In this document: piece after piece, positions 49,806 through 61,229 of the stretch
How positions within the stretch are numbered: position 1 is the first letter of the stretch
Layout: every line of letters starts with the position of its first letter
NCBI RefSeq assembly: GCF_963259705.1
Contig: NC_081841.1
Location: forward strand, 89,665,063-89,729,062
DNA from: Myotis daubentonii
Taxonomy: Eukaryota > Chordata > Mammalia > Chiroptera > Vespertilionidae
Direction: 5' to 3'
Length of the DNA stretch: 64,000 nucleotides
Program-made: the position numbers and the translations under genes
The notes under the pieces: model-generated
Seen by the model: the letters and a program-made list of their open reading frames with translations, nothing else
Database searches by the model: none
What the model was told of the DNA's origin: nothing

Positions 49806-49838
49806 CGCTCGGACCTCCCCGGCCGCCTCCGCCTCCAG

Positions 49839-49871
49839 CTAAGCAGCCTCGGGAGCTCCCAGCAGTTGCAT
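49839..49871 (-). other. candidate 10-codon upstream ORF in the BTG1 leader
   Basis: On the minus strand an ATG at 49871 opens the peptide MQLLGAPEAA, then TAG. A G at -3 gives a fair initiation context. It lies only about 15-20 nt below the inferred cap site, so it is used only if transcription starts a little further upstream. Confidence 0.35.
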
Positions 49872-49913
49872 TTCCAGCTCTGGGGGGCGAAGAGATGCGG
49901 GCTCCGTGCGGCA

Positions 49914-49922
49914 CTTTTTATA
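49914..49922 (-). promoter_or_regulatory. BTG1: BTG1 TATA box
   Basis: TATAAAAAG reads on the minus strand 323 bp upstream of the ATG, inside an otherwise GC-rich region. It is the best core-promoter motif upstream of BTG1 and predicts a start site near 49885-49892. Confidence 0.75.
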
Positions 49923-50200
49923 GCGCCGCGGAGAGGAAGTGCGTAGCTGGAGCGTGACGGCTGACTCCGGCCAATCCCGAGATCGCACCATTGTGACGCA
50001 AGCAAATTCGGAGCCGGAGGGGGCGGGAAAAGGGCCAGGGGGCGGGCCCAGAGGCCAGGAAGAGAGGGAGGAGCTGACGTAATCCGCTTGTAAACAAATA
50101 AACCCCGAGTGGCGGCCGGAGCCCGGAGAGCGGGGGCGGGGAACACGAGAAACTGACGGGTGCGCGTGTGAAAGCCCCGCCCCCAGCCCTGGCTCCGCCT
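49923..50200 (-). promoter_or_regulatory. BTG1: BTG1 proximal promoter: CCAAT, GC boxes, CRE-like and forkhead sites
   Basis: Upstream of the TATA box I see a CCAAT core at 49971-49975 (inverted relative to BTG1), TGACGCAA near 49994-50001, GC boxes near 50019-50027, 50040-50047, 50132-50138 and 50172-50180, a CRE/ATF-type TGACGTAA at 50075-50082, and a perfect forkhead DBE core GTAAACAA at 50090-50097 followed by a second AATAAAC. BTG1 is reported in the literature as a FOXO3a target, which fits the forkhead site. Site occupancy is inference. Confidence 0.65.
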
Positions 50201-50699
50201 CCCGCCTCCCGCCGCCGCCCGCGGCCCTGGGCCAGGGCGTCCCGTGCGCGAGCGCGCGGCCCGGGCGCTCGGACCGGGCGGCTGAGTGCCGTGCAGTGAA
50301 AGCCGCTTGGCCCGGGCTGGGCTGCCGGTACGCGCTCTCGCCGCTCCGATGGAGCTGCACACTGCGCCGCCCGCCGCCTCGCGTACGCGGGGTTTACATC
50401 CCGTCCCCGCTCCAGGTGTACCTGGCTGGCTCCCCCAGCAGGAGGAGCGGCTGGCGCAGCGGAGAGCGGGTGCCCGCGCTGAAGGTGCTGGGGGCGCGCA
50501 GCGGGTGCAAAAGAAAGTGGGCGGGGGGGTAATGGGATGGGGGGGGGGGCGGGCTCTCGCTGGGCATGCTGCGATCCGTGGGAGCCCAGGTCTCCTCGCA
50601 GAAGTGCAGCCAACGCCAAGGAGCCCTTTCTGCTTCACCCTCGGGGAGGAGTCGGGGATGCCTTTGTAAAAGTTTAATTGCGAAATAAATAAATAAAAG

Positions 50700-52150
50700 G
50701 TTACTTCGCCTTTTGTGGTTGCTGTTGCAGTAACTTCAGGAGTCAAGGGAGAGAAGAGTGGACACTTTCCTGCCTCCAACTTAAGGTTGATAAGGAAAGC
50801 CTGTTACTGAATACGGAGTAACGTGGATCTTGTACATTTTATTATGAATTGGGGGGCGGGGAGGAATAGAATGTATTCTACACTGTTTATACACAAAACC
50901 AAAAATTGCTGTTTTCTAGTACACATAACTGCCTGAACCTTCGGTTCTGATGCTCTTTATGAAAACAGAAGAAAAAAAGATAAAGTGTGAAGCTTGTGAA
51001 AATATAAGGCATAGGCATTTAAGTTTACTGGAAACCCTACTTGCAAACTAAAAGGAAAAAAAGACTGGCACGAAGGCGTGAGCTTGCTAAAACAGTTAGG
51101 CCCAGAAAAGGGTTAATCTGAACTCCATTAAGGAAGAGAAGAAAAAAAATGGTGAGGCGAGCAGATGGAGAAAGCAAACAAGAGGCAGAAGTTGAACTCT
51201 ACCAGATGGAAATAAATATCCCGAGCTTAGTTGGTCATCAATATTGCAAAATACAGCACTTTGAGTGTTTTCTCTTTTAATATGGAGCCAAAGGGCATAG
51301 AGATGAAGCAAAAGTAGGACTTGTTATAAAGCAGGAGGAGAAAAAGTTTTACTGTTTACATGAAATATGTAAAACTGACTGAAAGAATAACTTCTAGGTT
51401 ATTTTTTACTCATATGCAATCGCTAGGTACTTACATAGCATTGTTAAACTCACTGACTAGTGAAAGTATTCATTTTCTTTGGATAAATTTATTAAAAAAA
51501 TGATAAATAAGGTACGTTTGTTTACTTCTAGAACTTTTCAGATAGAACTGTACTTGAAAAATAATCATCATGGTTGTTACTGGGGACCAGAAACCTCTTT
51601 TATTACTCAGAAAGGAGACAGGAAACAGAAGTAAATCCTTAAAATCTCCCTAGCCTAGAACAAGGCCTTCTGATATCTCTCCTACCACTGCCCACCCTTA
51701 AACATCTGATGTGTTAATTTTCCTTGCATTACCAGTCTTTTGAGCATTAGATTGGAAATCGGGGGCAAGTTTTTCTCCTCTAAGCCTGGTCTCCAACTTG
51801 AACTCCCAATAATTCTGAGTTTAAATTTGTTTTGTCACCTACAAAACAAATAACGAAGCTAAGAAAATGCTAGGATTTGAACTCACTGTTGTCTTCCAAG
51901 CCCATATTCTCTCCACTTTTAGCCACCTTCCCAGTCAGCATCTAGACCCTTCTCCAAAGCTTTTTAAAATGAGTTGAATAGGATTAACAGAAAGCTTAGC
52001 TCACATATTTCTGAAAGGTTTGCCTGCCTCCACTGTTTTTTATTGTATGTGTGTTTCCCACCTTAATTCATTCTTTTAAGAGACAAATGGATTTAAGAAA
52101 TTACTGTTTTACCTGGAGAATTTGGGGTGCACTCAGAAAATAAGGAGATA
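50700..52150. other. BTG1 upstream flank
   Basis: AT-rich sequence beyond the CpG island without recognised repeats or exons. Confidence 0.5.
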
Positions 52151-52151
52151 G

Positions 52152-52194
<43 letters not shown>

Positions 52195-52201
52195 GAGATA
52201 G

Positions 52202-52249
<48 letters not shown>
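52152..52249. repeat. compound microsatellite (GATA)n-(GA)n
   Basis: About 10 GATA units followed by about 22 GA units. Confidence 0.98.
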
Positions 52250-52252
<3 letters not shown>

Positions 52253-52592
52253 GATCCTAAATTCAAGCTTTAGATAGTACACAATGTTAATTGTTAATAG
52301 TTTTCAGTTCTGGACATACATGTGTTTAGTAATATTTTTCCAGAAATTTAGTCAAGTTCGTCCCTTCCAAGAAACAAGCTGGTATATCTGGACAGCTTTT
52401 GGATTATAAAGACACTTTTTCATATTGTTATGGTAAACTACAGGGCAATCTCAATCATGTACTAACTCATGGCTTGGTGTCCTCATGTAAGTTACTTAAC
52501 CTCTCTGTATAGTAATCAAAGAGACAAAAGGCTGGTATGAGGTTTAAATGTAATAACTACAGAAACTATTTAGCACTGTCTTCAGCATTCAA

Positions 52593-52632
52593 ATATATAT
52601 ATATATACATATATATGTATATATATATATAC
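52593..52632. repeat. (TA)n microsatellite
   Basis: A TA run with short interruptions (tacata, tgta). Confidence 0.9.
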
Positions 52633-53095
52633 GCTTATATTATCATCAAGCAATTTAATAATATTATGAAATTAATTTCTAAAACCTAGAAAGTTTTCAA
52701 TCAAAGCACTAAAAGTAAATCTTAGGAATTCTGTCAAAACAAATCCAGGAAATGAACCTGGCTTTAAAAATAAGTTTGCACGAAAAGCACAAATGTCAGG
52801 TCTTTGGAAACAATGCTGAAGAGTTCAGAAAGCACTTCTATAGAGGTAACTATTGGACAACTAACTAGAATTTCAAAGGGCTGGGGGTTTATATTCGCAT
52901 CCCTCAGTTCTAATGTTACTGGAACTGTTTGCTCTATACTAAAATCTGAGATCCCTGTAGATTTTTTTAGTATTGTTTTTAACCAAAGAGAGAAAAAGGA
53001 AAACAAACATTTATATGGCATGGGGAACTGAACATTTTTCTCTGCTTCATAAACTAATAAAATTTAGGGATCAGCACAAGATCTTTTATTTGGCT

Positions 53096-53317
53096 AAAGA
53101 ATTTGTTTAAATTGATTTCAGAGAGGAAAAGAAAGGAAGAGAACGAGATAAAAACATCAATGATGAGGGAGAATCATTGATCAGCTGCCTCCAGCGGGCT
53201 TCACACTGGGGATCGAGTCGAGCCAGCAACTCGGGCATGTGCCCTGACTGGGAATCGAACATTGACCTCCTGGTTCATAGGTTGATGCTCAACCACTGAG
53301 CCACGCTGGCTGTGCCA
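53096..53317 (-). mobile_element. VES-type SINE
   Basis: Reverse orientation, from aattgatttcagagaggaaa to ccactgagccacgctggct. The aagaattt flanks on both sides (53076-53083 region and 53318-53325) suggest a target duplication. Confidence 0.83.
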
Positions 53318-53559
53318 AAGAATTTTTTTTTAAAATCACATTTCCATCTGCTATCACTACATTTGAGGGAAAGGATGACATTTTAACATCCCCAAAGTAG
53401 GAGAGGTATCCATATCAGAATAAAGCATGATCTTAATTAAATGAAAATTACTACATGTCACTTTTTGCATTTCATCATGACCTTACATTTGGGAACTTAT
53501 CTAAACTATTAATCTATGAATATGATAACACTAAATGAAGCTATTATGCCATTAATTTT

Positions 53560-53845
53560 ATATACTTATTCCCACTGCCTGGAATACCTGGTCATTTCCC
53601 CCTCTATCTAGGTAATTTCTCCTTATTCTCCAAGTAGCCTTCCCTGACTCTGGACTTGAGTACATTTCTGCAGTACCCTATTGTCCCTTGCTCTGGCTCT
53701 GATACTTATCTGACAGACTAGAATTACTATGTTTATTAGCCTATCTTCCTTTCCAGTCTGTAGATTCTTTGAGGGCAGGCATCTCATGCCATTCACTATT
53801 GTACTCCCAATGACTAAGCAAAAGCCCAACCCATAGTAAATGTTG
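53560..53845 (+). mobile_element. L2-like remnant
   Basis: Includes gtagccttccctgactc, gtctgtagattctttgagg, gcaggcatctcatgcc and a final agtaaatgttg, a good match to an L2 3' end, cut by the SPIN at 53854. Confidence 0.65.
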
Positions 53846-53853
53846 CCTTATGG

Positions 53854-54064
53854 CAGCGGTTCTCAACCTGTGGGTCGCGACCCCATTGGCAGTTGAACGA
53901 CCTTTTCACAGAGGTCGCCTAAGACCATCCTGCATATCAGATATTTACATTACTATTCATAACAGTGGCAACATTACAGTTATGAAGTAGCAACGAAAAT
54001 AATTTATGGTTGGGTCACAACATGAGGAACTGTATTTAAAGGGCCAGAAGGTTGAGAACCACTG
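53854..54064 (-). mobile_element. SPIN non-autonomous hAT transposon
   Basis: Termini CAGCGGTTCTCAACCTGTGG and GGTTGAGAACCACTG. The 8-bp duplication ccttatgg/tcttatgg has one mismatch (53846-53853, 54065-54072). It is opposite to the other two copies and has a different centre (atcctgcatatcagatattt). It inserted near the 3' end of an L2-like sequence. Confidence 0.88.
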
Positions 54065-54404
54065 TCTTATGGTGTTAAATAGACATAAAACCACTACTTG
54101 CAATTTGTTAGATGAAAAATAATGTAGAGAGAATTTTTGCTGCCTAAAATCGGACAGTTAGTATTTAAGGGGAGAAAATAAGTTAACTCTACCGCACTTT
54201 TTTCCTGGCTGCCTTGTTAATTATTGTATTGATTGCTTTTGAAGATTATCTCTTTTTAGGATAGACTGCATTTGCACAGCAAATGAAATGGAGACCAAGG
54301 TGACTTACACGTACGTGTTGCTCAGGAATATTGGGGTAACATCCACATTTTCCCATTTAAGGTTTTTTGCTTTTTATTTCCCCCTTATGCTCTTGAAACC
54401 CAAA

Positions 54405-55150
54405 ATGTGGTGGTCAGGCCGGAGCTGTTTGTCTTGTAAAACTGAAGAATGAATTCACAGACAAAATGGTGGTAAGAAAAGAAATGTTATTGGTGGGGGA
54501 AACAAAGCTTAGGGGGGGATAGAAGGACTTAGGCAGCAGGAAGGGGGTGCAAAACAGATTACCAAATAAGCTCTTTGTCTAGGGCAGTGGTTCTCAACCT
54601 TCCTAATGCCGCAACCCTTTAATACAGTTCCTCATGTTGTGGTGACCCCCAATTTTATTGTTACAAATTGAACATAATTAAAGCATAATTATTAATCACA
54701 AAAACAACATGTAATTATATGTGTGTTTTCCGATGGTCTTAGGCGACCCCTGTGAAAGGGTCGTTCGACCCCCAAAGGGGTCACGACCCACAGGTTGAGA
54801 ACCGCTGGTCTAGGGGATGTTTGTATACTCTGCTAGCTTCTGATTGCCCCCTTCAAGGAATTCTGACAATATCCAATTATACCAAAGTTCAAGTTCCCGC
54901 CTGTGGGAGGACCTGATTGAAGACTGCCACTTCAGGTTGGTGGTGACATCACTGTTCCCGCCTGGCCAGGTCAAGGGTCAAGTTTTTCCTGCCCAGCCAG
55001 GTCAAGTTTTTCCCAGTGGTTCCGCCTAGCTAGTTCTAGGTCCTTTCTTTGCCTCCATGCCTAACTTCCCTTCCCCCTACCTCCACGTGGTCCCTGTCCC
55101 TGACTGCCTACCTAGCCCTCCTTTTCTATCTCCTCACTATTTAGACACAT
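54405..55150 (-). mobile_element. probable LTR-like remnant, interrupted by a SPIN element
   Basis: A tgaattcacagacaaaatgg stretch near the left end resembles the matching position of the LTR at 58340-58945. The right part is pyrimidine-rich with repeated caggtcaagttttt units. The SPIN at 54585-54807 sits inside. Boundaries and class are uncertain. Confidence 0.35.
54585..54807 (+). mobile_element. SPIN non-autonomous hAT transposon
   Basis: Nearly identical to the copy at 37629-37850, with the same internal acaaattgaacataattaaa sequence. A perfect 8-bp duplication gtctaggg lies at 54577-54584 and 54808-54815. Confidence 0.9.
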
Positions 55151-55610
55151 TTTAGTATTTTTACCTCTGGTTCCCATGGATCCCATGGATATCAGTTGCT
55201 TGTGTGCTGCTCTCTCATATTGGCATTCTATCCTGAAGTTGATCACAAGGTGACCTTATGATGCTCATCTCTCACCTCATCCATGTGATCCAGGGTTCCT
55301 GGATTATTGCTAGGAAAGTCCCAGAAGTTTTAAAATGGCTGTATTACAGTTCACAAGTATATCTGGAAGGCCTTCCACAACCTCCCCTTATAATCCCACC
55401 TGTCAATGCAGTTCTTCCCACTCCTAACGGTGCATTTAGGCCCATAGACTTTTTGTTGCCAGTCAGCTAGCTGCATTCACTAAAGTTATATTTACTGTGA
55501 ATTTACTTCCAAATAGAGCCCTAGGCTGTCCATGGCACTTGCTTTAGAACACTCACAGCTTAACCAACAAGTACAAGGTTCAGTGGGAGAGCTATTTACA
55601 GAGTGTTAAC

Positions 55611-56026
55611 TGTGGGAAGCCACTCATTGTCTTCACTAGCAGAGAGGTGTGGACAAGGATCCCGGAAGGCTGGCGGCCCTTGAGCTCTGGCAATGGTCAG
55701 GGCTGTGCCCCCACTGTTAGTCCAGACAATTGTAGCTGAAGCACCTTCCCCATTTACTATTTTGTAAATCCTTGCTGATGGGCTAGTCTGCCTGTTACTG
55801 GAAACTGCCTGCCTAAGGGCCATGGGTGTATCCCAAACCAATAAAAGGTTGGCCAGGCCTGAGCACAGTGGAAGTCCTTCCTCTTGGGTTGGACTTGCCC
55901 ATCTGGCCCCCCAATATTCCCAAATTATTATTTCTTGTCTTGTCTCTTTCATTTGCGTGCGGACCTCCTCCAGATCCTGAACCCTGAACCACGCGGGACG
56001 TGGGGAGAAAACATACAAATTTAACA
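55611..56026 (+). mobile_element. solo LTR, about 416 bp
   Basis: Begins TGTGGGAAGCC and ends with CA at 56026. The flanking 6-mers gttaac and gttaat are a target duplication with one mismatch (55605-55610, 56027-56032). AATAAA near 55839 precedes a U5-like tcttgtctctttcatttgcg stretch. No internal viral genes. Confidence 0.75.
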
Positions 56027-56032
56027 GTTAAT

Positions 56033-58339
56033 AGCAAATAGAGACAAGGTATTTATTTTGGTGTGTATTTGGGGGCAGGAGGAGATAAGCAAGTCCCCAA
56101 AGTGAAGGATCTCTGCTAAACCAGTGAAGTTGGCCATTAATTCAGTCTCTTTGGGAGGAAGAAAAGGAGGAGCCTGACCTTGGAATATTTTAATGGCTTA
56201 AACCAATATAAGGAAGATAAATATTGTTGGAAAAAATTGTGAGTTGAGGGGGCATAGGTGCTGAGGAGTGTTTTTAGCAAGGAAGTAATATGATCAGATT
56301 TAGCTTTTAGAAAGCCCTGGGGATGATGGAAAATGGAAATGTTGAAGTGACTTCTATATTTGTATTTAATTCTTATTTAAATCTTTAAATAATTTAGCTT
56401 TTCATGTGGGCTTATTTCTTCAACTAGAGACCTATGCATGCCTTTTATTTATTCTTTTCTTGGTTACCCACAGGAAGAAGACCACTTTCAGCAGCATCTC
56501 CATTTGGCACCCTGCCTGGCTTTGCTTAGGTGTGAATCCAAGGGCACAATCTAAGGCATTTGTACTAGGTTTACATCCACTGGGGTTCAGAAAACGCAAG
56601 AGAACTAGAAATCTGAGGGTGCACACAGATTTGGGGCTAAACTGCTTCTTCTTATTAAAGCAATTCAGATTGTTTGGAGAGAATGGGAGGAAAAGAATTA
56701 AAGAGCTCCCTAACAACAGCAACAAAAATGATCATAGAGCTCATCATCACTGACAGTGCCTCAGAAAATGTGCTGAGTGTTTTAGAGACATTCCCATTTA
56801 CTTCTCCAAAAAATACCACCACGTGAGAGTAATTGACAGCATTTAACATGTGAAGTTTTGATCCTAAAGAAAATAAGTCATTTACCCAAGGTCTTGGCAA
56901 CCAGATCTGAACTCTCAAGTCATGGATGGCAAAACTATGCTTTTCCTGATATTACCTTTTCTAAAAGGGACTGTGAGAAATAAAACCCTATAAAGTTAGA
57001 TGACTATTTGGAGACAAGTAGAGACAGTAAAGTAAAACAAACGAACAACAAAACAAAACAAAAAAAAAATTAAGGCAGTTGAAGAGACTTCTTATGGCTG
57101 GTATACCTGAAAAATACAGCTACATCTCTTCAAAAGCTCATTGAAAAATGAATCAAAGGACATATTAAAACATTAATCTGCCAAATAAAATAATTTCTCT
57201 GGTATGAAAATTACCTTTATGGACAGAGAAGAGAAAGCAGCAAAAACACCCTCTATTTTATATTATTTAAGCATCTCACTTCTCCTTTTGAGCTATCTGG
57301 GGAGCACAGGAACTTCTGAGAGTTCAGGTGGAGGAGGCTGGAGGAGAGCAAGAAGGGCTGGTTTTGTGTCTTATCCCCGCAGGGCACTGTTGGCCAGGAT
57401 GGCCCGCCCTCCAGGTATTCTCACAGATCTTTCTATTGTTAAGCCTCAAGGCCATTTCTCAAAGCCAGGCTTCCTTCCAAGACCTTCTTCCCTTCTTTTA
57501 GCAGAGCTCCATGGCTCTATTTACTTGCCTCTTTCTAAAGCTCCACCATCTACTCTCTCTCCTGGGGCAACCCCTCAGAGTGTTCACATTTATGGGATGG
57601 GGATGTTTATCTGCATCTCTCCAGCTGCTAAAGACCTATTTCAGTTTTAAGGTTAACAGGAGTCTGGGAAAGAGGCAGATGACGAACTTTGGAAAATTGT
57701 GAACTTTAAGGGATTACACAAAGTTCTTACAAGTTATGATCCTGGCCTACAGTGTTTACAACGTTCTGAATCTGGAGCACATGGACCCCCCTTTCCGTTC
57801 AAACTTAATAGGGCAGGGGATCAAAACTTCTCAGTTCTTAGAGTGTGGTCCCCAGAGCATCAGCTCAGCATTACCCCTGCGTATTCATAGAAATGCAAAC
57901 TTTTGTCTCTAAACCTACTAAATCAGAAACTCTAGGGTTGACGTCCAGCTATCTGGGCACTAATGTTTCAGAACAACTGTTTTTCAAAAAGTAATGGCAA
58001 AATTCTGTCATCTAAAACCAACCAACAAACTTTTTATCTAGGCATATACTATCTCAGCTAGAAACTTTGTCCCTTAAAAGAAAAAAATCAGCATACTAAT
58101 TTAATATATAAAAGCTGCCTTTAAGCGTCAGCTAAGTTTTAAACGATTAGTTATCTGCTTCCCTGAGGTTCTATAGTCTGAGTGAAATGCCTTCGTCCCA
58201 GCTTTGGATACATTAAGCAAACTAGGGCAAATAATAATAGCTACATGTTACTCCCAAGAGAGAAGATAATACTCAGGAAGCTTGATAAAGTAATCATGGA
58301 ATTAAATGTTGGCATAGTCCATGATTTTGAGAGCTGAGT
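56033..58339. other. intergenic, nothing recognised beyond one MIR-like piece
   Basis: Short chance frames only, including a 148-codon one at 57204-57650 with no recognisable domain. Confidence 0.5.
56730..56930 (-). mobile_element. MIR-like SINE remnant
   Basis: Antisense features: gctgagtgttttagagac, taagtcatttacccaaggtc and cagatctgaactctcaag. Confidence 0.4.
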
Positions 58340-58945
58340 GTGAACTATTGGGTTCATTGTCTCTAGAACTTTATGAATTCAAGGACAAGGGAGGGGTAAG
58401 CAAAGGGAAGCAAAGTTTATTACAGTTAAAGTAACAGAGCTCTCCTCGCAGAGAGAGGGGTCCCGGGAAAGGGTTGCTACAGAAGCTCATTAGTCTAGGA
58501 CCATGGTCGGCAAACTCATTAGTCAACAGAGCCAAATATCAACAGTACAATGATTGAAATTTCTTTTGAGAGCCAAATTTTTTAAACTTAAACTACATAG
58601 GTAGGTACATTGTTATTAACTTAATTAGGGTACTCCTAAGGCTTAGGAAGAGCCACACACACAAGGGGCCAAAGAGCCGCAGTTTGCCGACCACTGGCTA
58701 GGGGTTTAAATTTCCTGCACTTGCCTTCTCTTGGCTCTTTCAAAGAAACACCACCCAATCTCTTTTTGCCCTCGTCTTCCCGCTTTTAGTTCCCATTCTT
58801 GGGTCCAGGGGGAAGGGCACTCTATGGTTGACTGGTACATTCTGCCTGTCTTGCTCAATTGACCATCTGGTTGATTTCCTCCTTACCTACCATCTCCCCT
58901 CCCTGCGGCCCTTCCCCTAAACTGCCTGATCCCACTAACTCCTCA
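58340..58945 (-). mobile_element. 3' LTR of a gammaretrovirus-like ERV
   Basis: On the minus strand it follows a polypurine tract (GAGAGGGGGGA near 58948-58958). It contains AATAAA (TTTATT at 58416-58421) and a small hAT element inserted at 58502-58696, so its own length is about 410 bp. The left edge near 58340 is approximate. Confidence 0.65.
58502..58696. mobile_element. small hAT-like DNA transposon inside the ERV LTR
   Basis: Ends CATGGTCGGCAAACT and AGTTTGCCGACCACTG form inverted repeats. The flanking 8-mers tctaggac and gctagggg are partly alike, which fits a decayed duplication. It has no ORF. Confidence 0.7.
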
Positions 58946-59495
58946 TGTCCCCCCTCTCATGGAGTAACCCTACTGCCTGCCCTTAGGGAATTGGGAGGAT
59001 GACTTACCGCTCTGGCTGCTTCTTGCTGAATGGGGACCTTGTCAGGCCCCTGGCAGTCAGGCTTCCTTTAGGAAAGGACGATCTACAGGGCTGAGGAAAA
59101 TTGGGTTATTCATGCGGGGTTCCATTTCCATTACCATCTGTAATTTGAAGGATTCTAGGCAAGAAAGCACAAATTTAGCTAAGCGATTAAAAAATGCAAG
59201 GTCCAAACATTAGGAGGAAAACTACAGAGACCAGGGGGCCTAGAAAGGGTAGGAGACAAGTTATGCTAGGCAGCCAGGAAGAGAAAGACTGCCCATGTCC
59301 CGGCCCCATTGGTTGTACTTATGTAGCCATTCTGCTTGTTCGTAGATTTTCCTTATGTTTGTGTCCACGAGGCCAGAGTTACTGATATAAGTGCAGCAGG
59401 TCTTGTTTATAATTGCGCAGACTCCTCCTCGTTCTGCCAAGAGGTAATCAAGGGCTAAACGATGATCCAAGATGACTTTAGGTAATGAGTCTAAG
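58946..59495 (-). pseudogene. ERV env remnant (transmembrane subunit)
   Basis: The minus-strand reading matches the C-terminal half of a gammaretroviral-type Env transmembrane subunit: the conserved LALDYLLAERGGVCAIINKT region (near 59400-59460), a hydrophobic membrane-spanning stretch near 59190-59260, and a cytoplasmic tail. The surface subunit and the first part of TM are absent. Its upstream edge is fused directly to pol-derived sequence. It is not a functional gene. Confidence 0.8.
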
Positions 59496-60730
59496 GATTT
59501 AGACTCCTGCTCTGGCTGCTGCCTTGGTGGCCAGATCAGCTAGCCTGTTCCTTCCATGACCTCATGTAATCCTCTCTGATGCCCCTTGCAAAGTATAGCA
59601 GCTACCTCTGAAGGGAGATACACTGAGGACAGGAACAGATCAATCTCTTTGTGATATTTAATAGGGGATCCATTCACTGTCAAATGTCTTTGCTTCCAGA
59701 TGGCAGCAGGGGCGTGGAGGACCAAGAAAGCCTGTTTAGAGTCAGTATGTATGTTTACTCCCTCGCCCTCGCAGAGCTCTAATGTTCTTGTAAGGGCGAT
59801 CCGCTCAGCTAACTGAGCACTAGTGCCGGGAGAAAGGGGAGCGCGCTCCAGAGTGGTGGTGAGGGTGACCCCAGCTACCCAGCCTTATGCGCCTCATGTT
59901 CCATGAAGGAGCTTCCGTCCCACAGGATCAGATGGGGACTTTCTAAGGGAGTCTCCTTAAGTCTCCTCGGACCTCATAGGTTTGGAGCACTGCCTGCTCA
60001 GTCATGTTCTGTTATTTGTTTTTCTTCCACAAGGAAGGTGGCTGGGTTTAAAGAGGCCCACACTTTTATTTGACTGTAGGTCCCTCTACTAGTAGTGCCT
60101 GATATTTGAGAAGACAGCTCTCTGAAAGCCATGAGCTTCCTTTGGAGGATAGTAAAGCCATGATGTTATGGGGAGTAAGAATTGCCAGGTCCTTTTCCTA
60201 AGGCTAACTGGGTGGCCTCTGGAACCAGCAGCGCCACAGCAGCCACCGCCGGCAAACAGGCGGACCAGCCCTTGGCCAGGATGTCCAGTTCTTTACTCAG
60301 ATATCTCACTGGCTGTTGAGCAGGGCCTCAGGCTTGGGTCAGTACTCCTACGGCCATCCCTCCTCTTTCAGTAACATATAGGTTGAGTTCTTGCCCTGTG
60401 GGGAGACTCATGGCTGGGGCTTGGAGGAGTGCCTCTTCGAGCTGGTTAAATGCTAGCTTAGAGTCAGGCTCCCATTCAATACATTGTCCTTCATTCTTTT
60501 GAGACTTTCATTCATTGGTATAAAGGTCTGGCTATATCGTCATATCCTGGATTCGAAGTCTACATTTATCCCCAGAAATCCTTTTAATTGTTTGAGCATC
60601 TGAGGGCGTGGGAAGGAAGAGATGGGTCCGGTCCTGTTCTCCCCTAATGCCCTGGTGCCTGTGGTCAGGTTTGGCCCTGAGTGTTTTATGGAGGTATAGC
60701 AAGTTAGAGTAATTCAAATTCCTGGTAAGA
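59496..60730 (-). pseudogene. ERV pol remnant (end of RT, RNase H)
   Basis: Minus-strand fragments with stops and frameshifts match gammaretroviral pol: the RT end (PTPSDAQTIKR near 60590), the connection/RNase H start (FNQLEEALLQAPAMSLPTGQ near 60430-60380, then PVRYLSKELDILAKGW near 60300), and late RNase H (NGSPIKYHKEI near 59660, CKGHQRG near 59580). Integrase is missing, and gag and the 5' LTR are not seen beyond 60730. Confidence 0.78.
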
Positions 60731-61229
60731 CTTCATCTAGCCACGGAGAAGTGCTCTAAAGAAAATAAAATGGTTATGATTAGCATATCAAATTGCATGT
60801 ACTCTCTGAAGGGCACAAATAAGAGACTCCCCATTATCTTGTGTTCTTATTGATTTGTTTAGTAAATACTTGTTTTCCCTAAAGGAAGCAGAAGCAATCT
60901 TCAGCATCATTTATTAACATTAGTGCATGTGTTGAAAACATTCCATATTTGCATGTTTTTTTAATAGAGGTCTCTTTTGAAAATCTGTTCATTGAACAAA
61001 ATGTAGGAAATATTCTCATCTTCTGAAAATCAATTTGAATTTTGACTGTGATGCTGTCTTTTAAACTCAAGGAAAGGTTTTGTTCCTGGTTTTTTTTCTT
61101 GCAGAAACAAAGCTGTCTGTCCAAAGTTTAGATGATAGTGATTATGTTAGTTAAGGCACGTCTATCTTTATGCTAGAAGGTTTTATCCTTAGTCCCTTAG
61201 AATACATGATCTCACCTTTTTTTTTTTAG
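60731..61229. other. intergenic, nothing recognised
   Basis: AT-rich; lies beyond the point where the ERV homology ends. Confidence 0.5.

Larger units (their letters stand above)
49592..49888 (-). other. BTG1: BTG1 5' UTR (approximate)
   Basis: The region between the predicted start site, about 25-35 bp downstream of the TATA box, and the BTG1 ATG. The exact start is inferred. It contains a purine-rich A/G stretch around 49705-49745 (mRNA sense) and two upstream start codons that are listed separately. Confidence 0.6.
48740..50690. other. CpG island over the BTG1 promoter, exon 1 and intron
   Basis: A dense G+C and CpG stretch clearly different from the AT-rich flanks. It spans promoter, 5' UTR, exon 1 and most of the intron and extends about 800 bp upstream of the TATA box. 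That leaves room for divergent transcription away from BTG1, but I see no convincing exon there. Edges are by eye. Confidence 0.85.

Noticed and set aside
49664..50779. Long frames (up to 371 codons) in the BTG1 promoter region
   Set aside because: High GC removes stop codons; composition is P/A/R/G-rich without domains, and the frame overlaps the 5' UTR and TATA box.
55596..56018. 140-codon minus-strand frame
   Set aside because: It lies antisense within a solo LTR bounded by a 6-bp target duplication.
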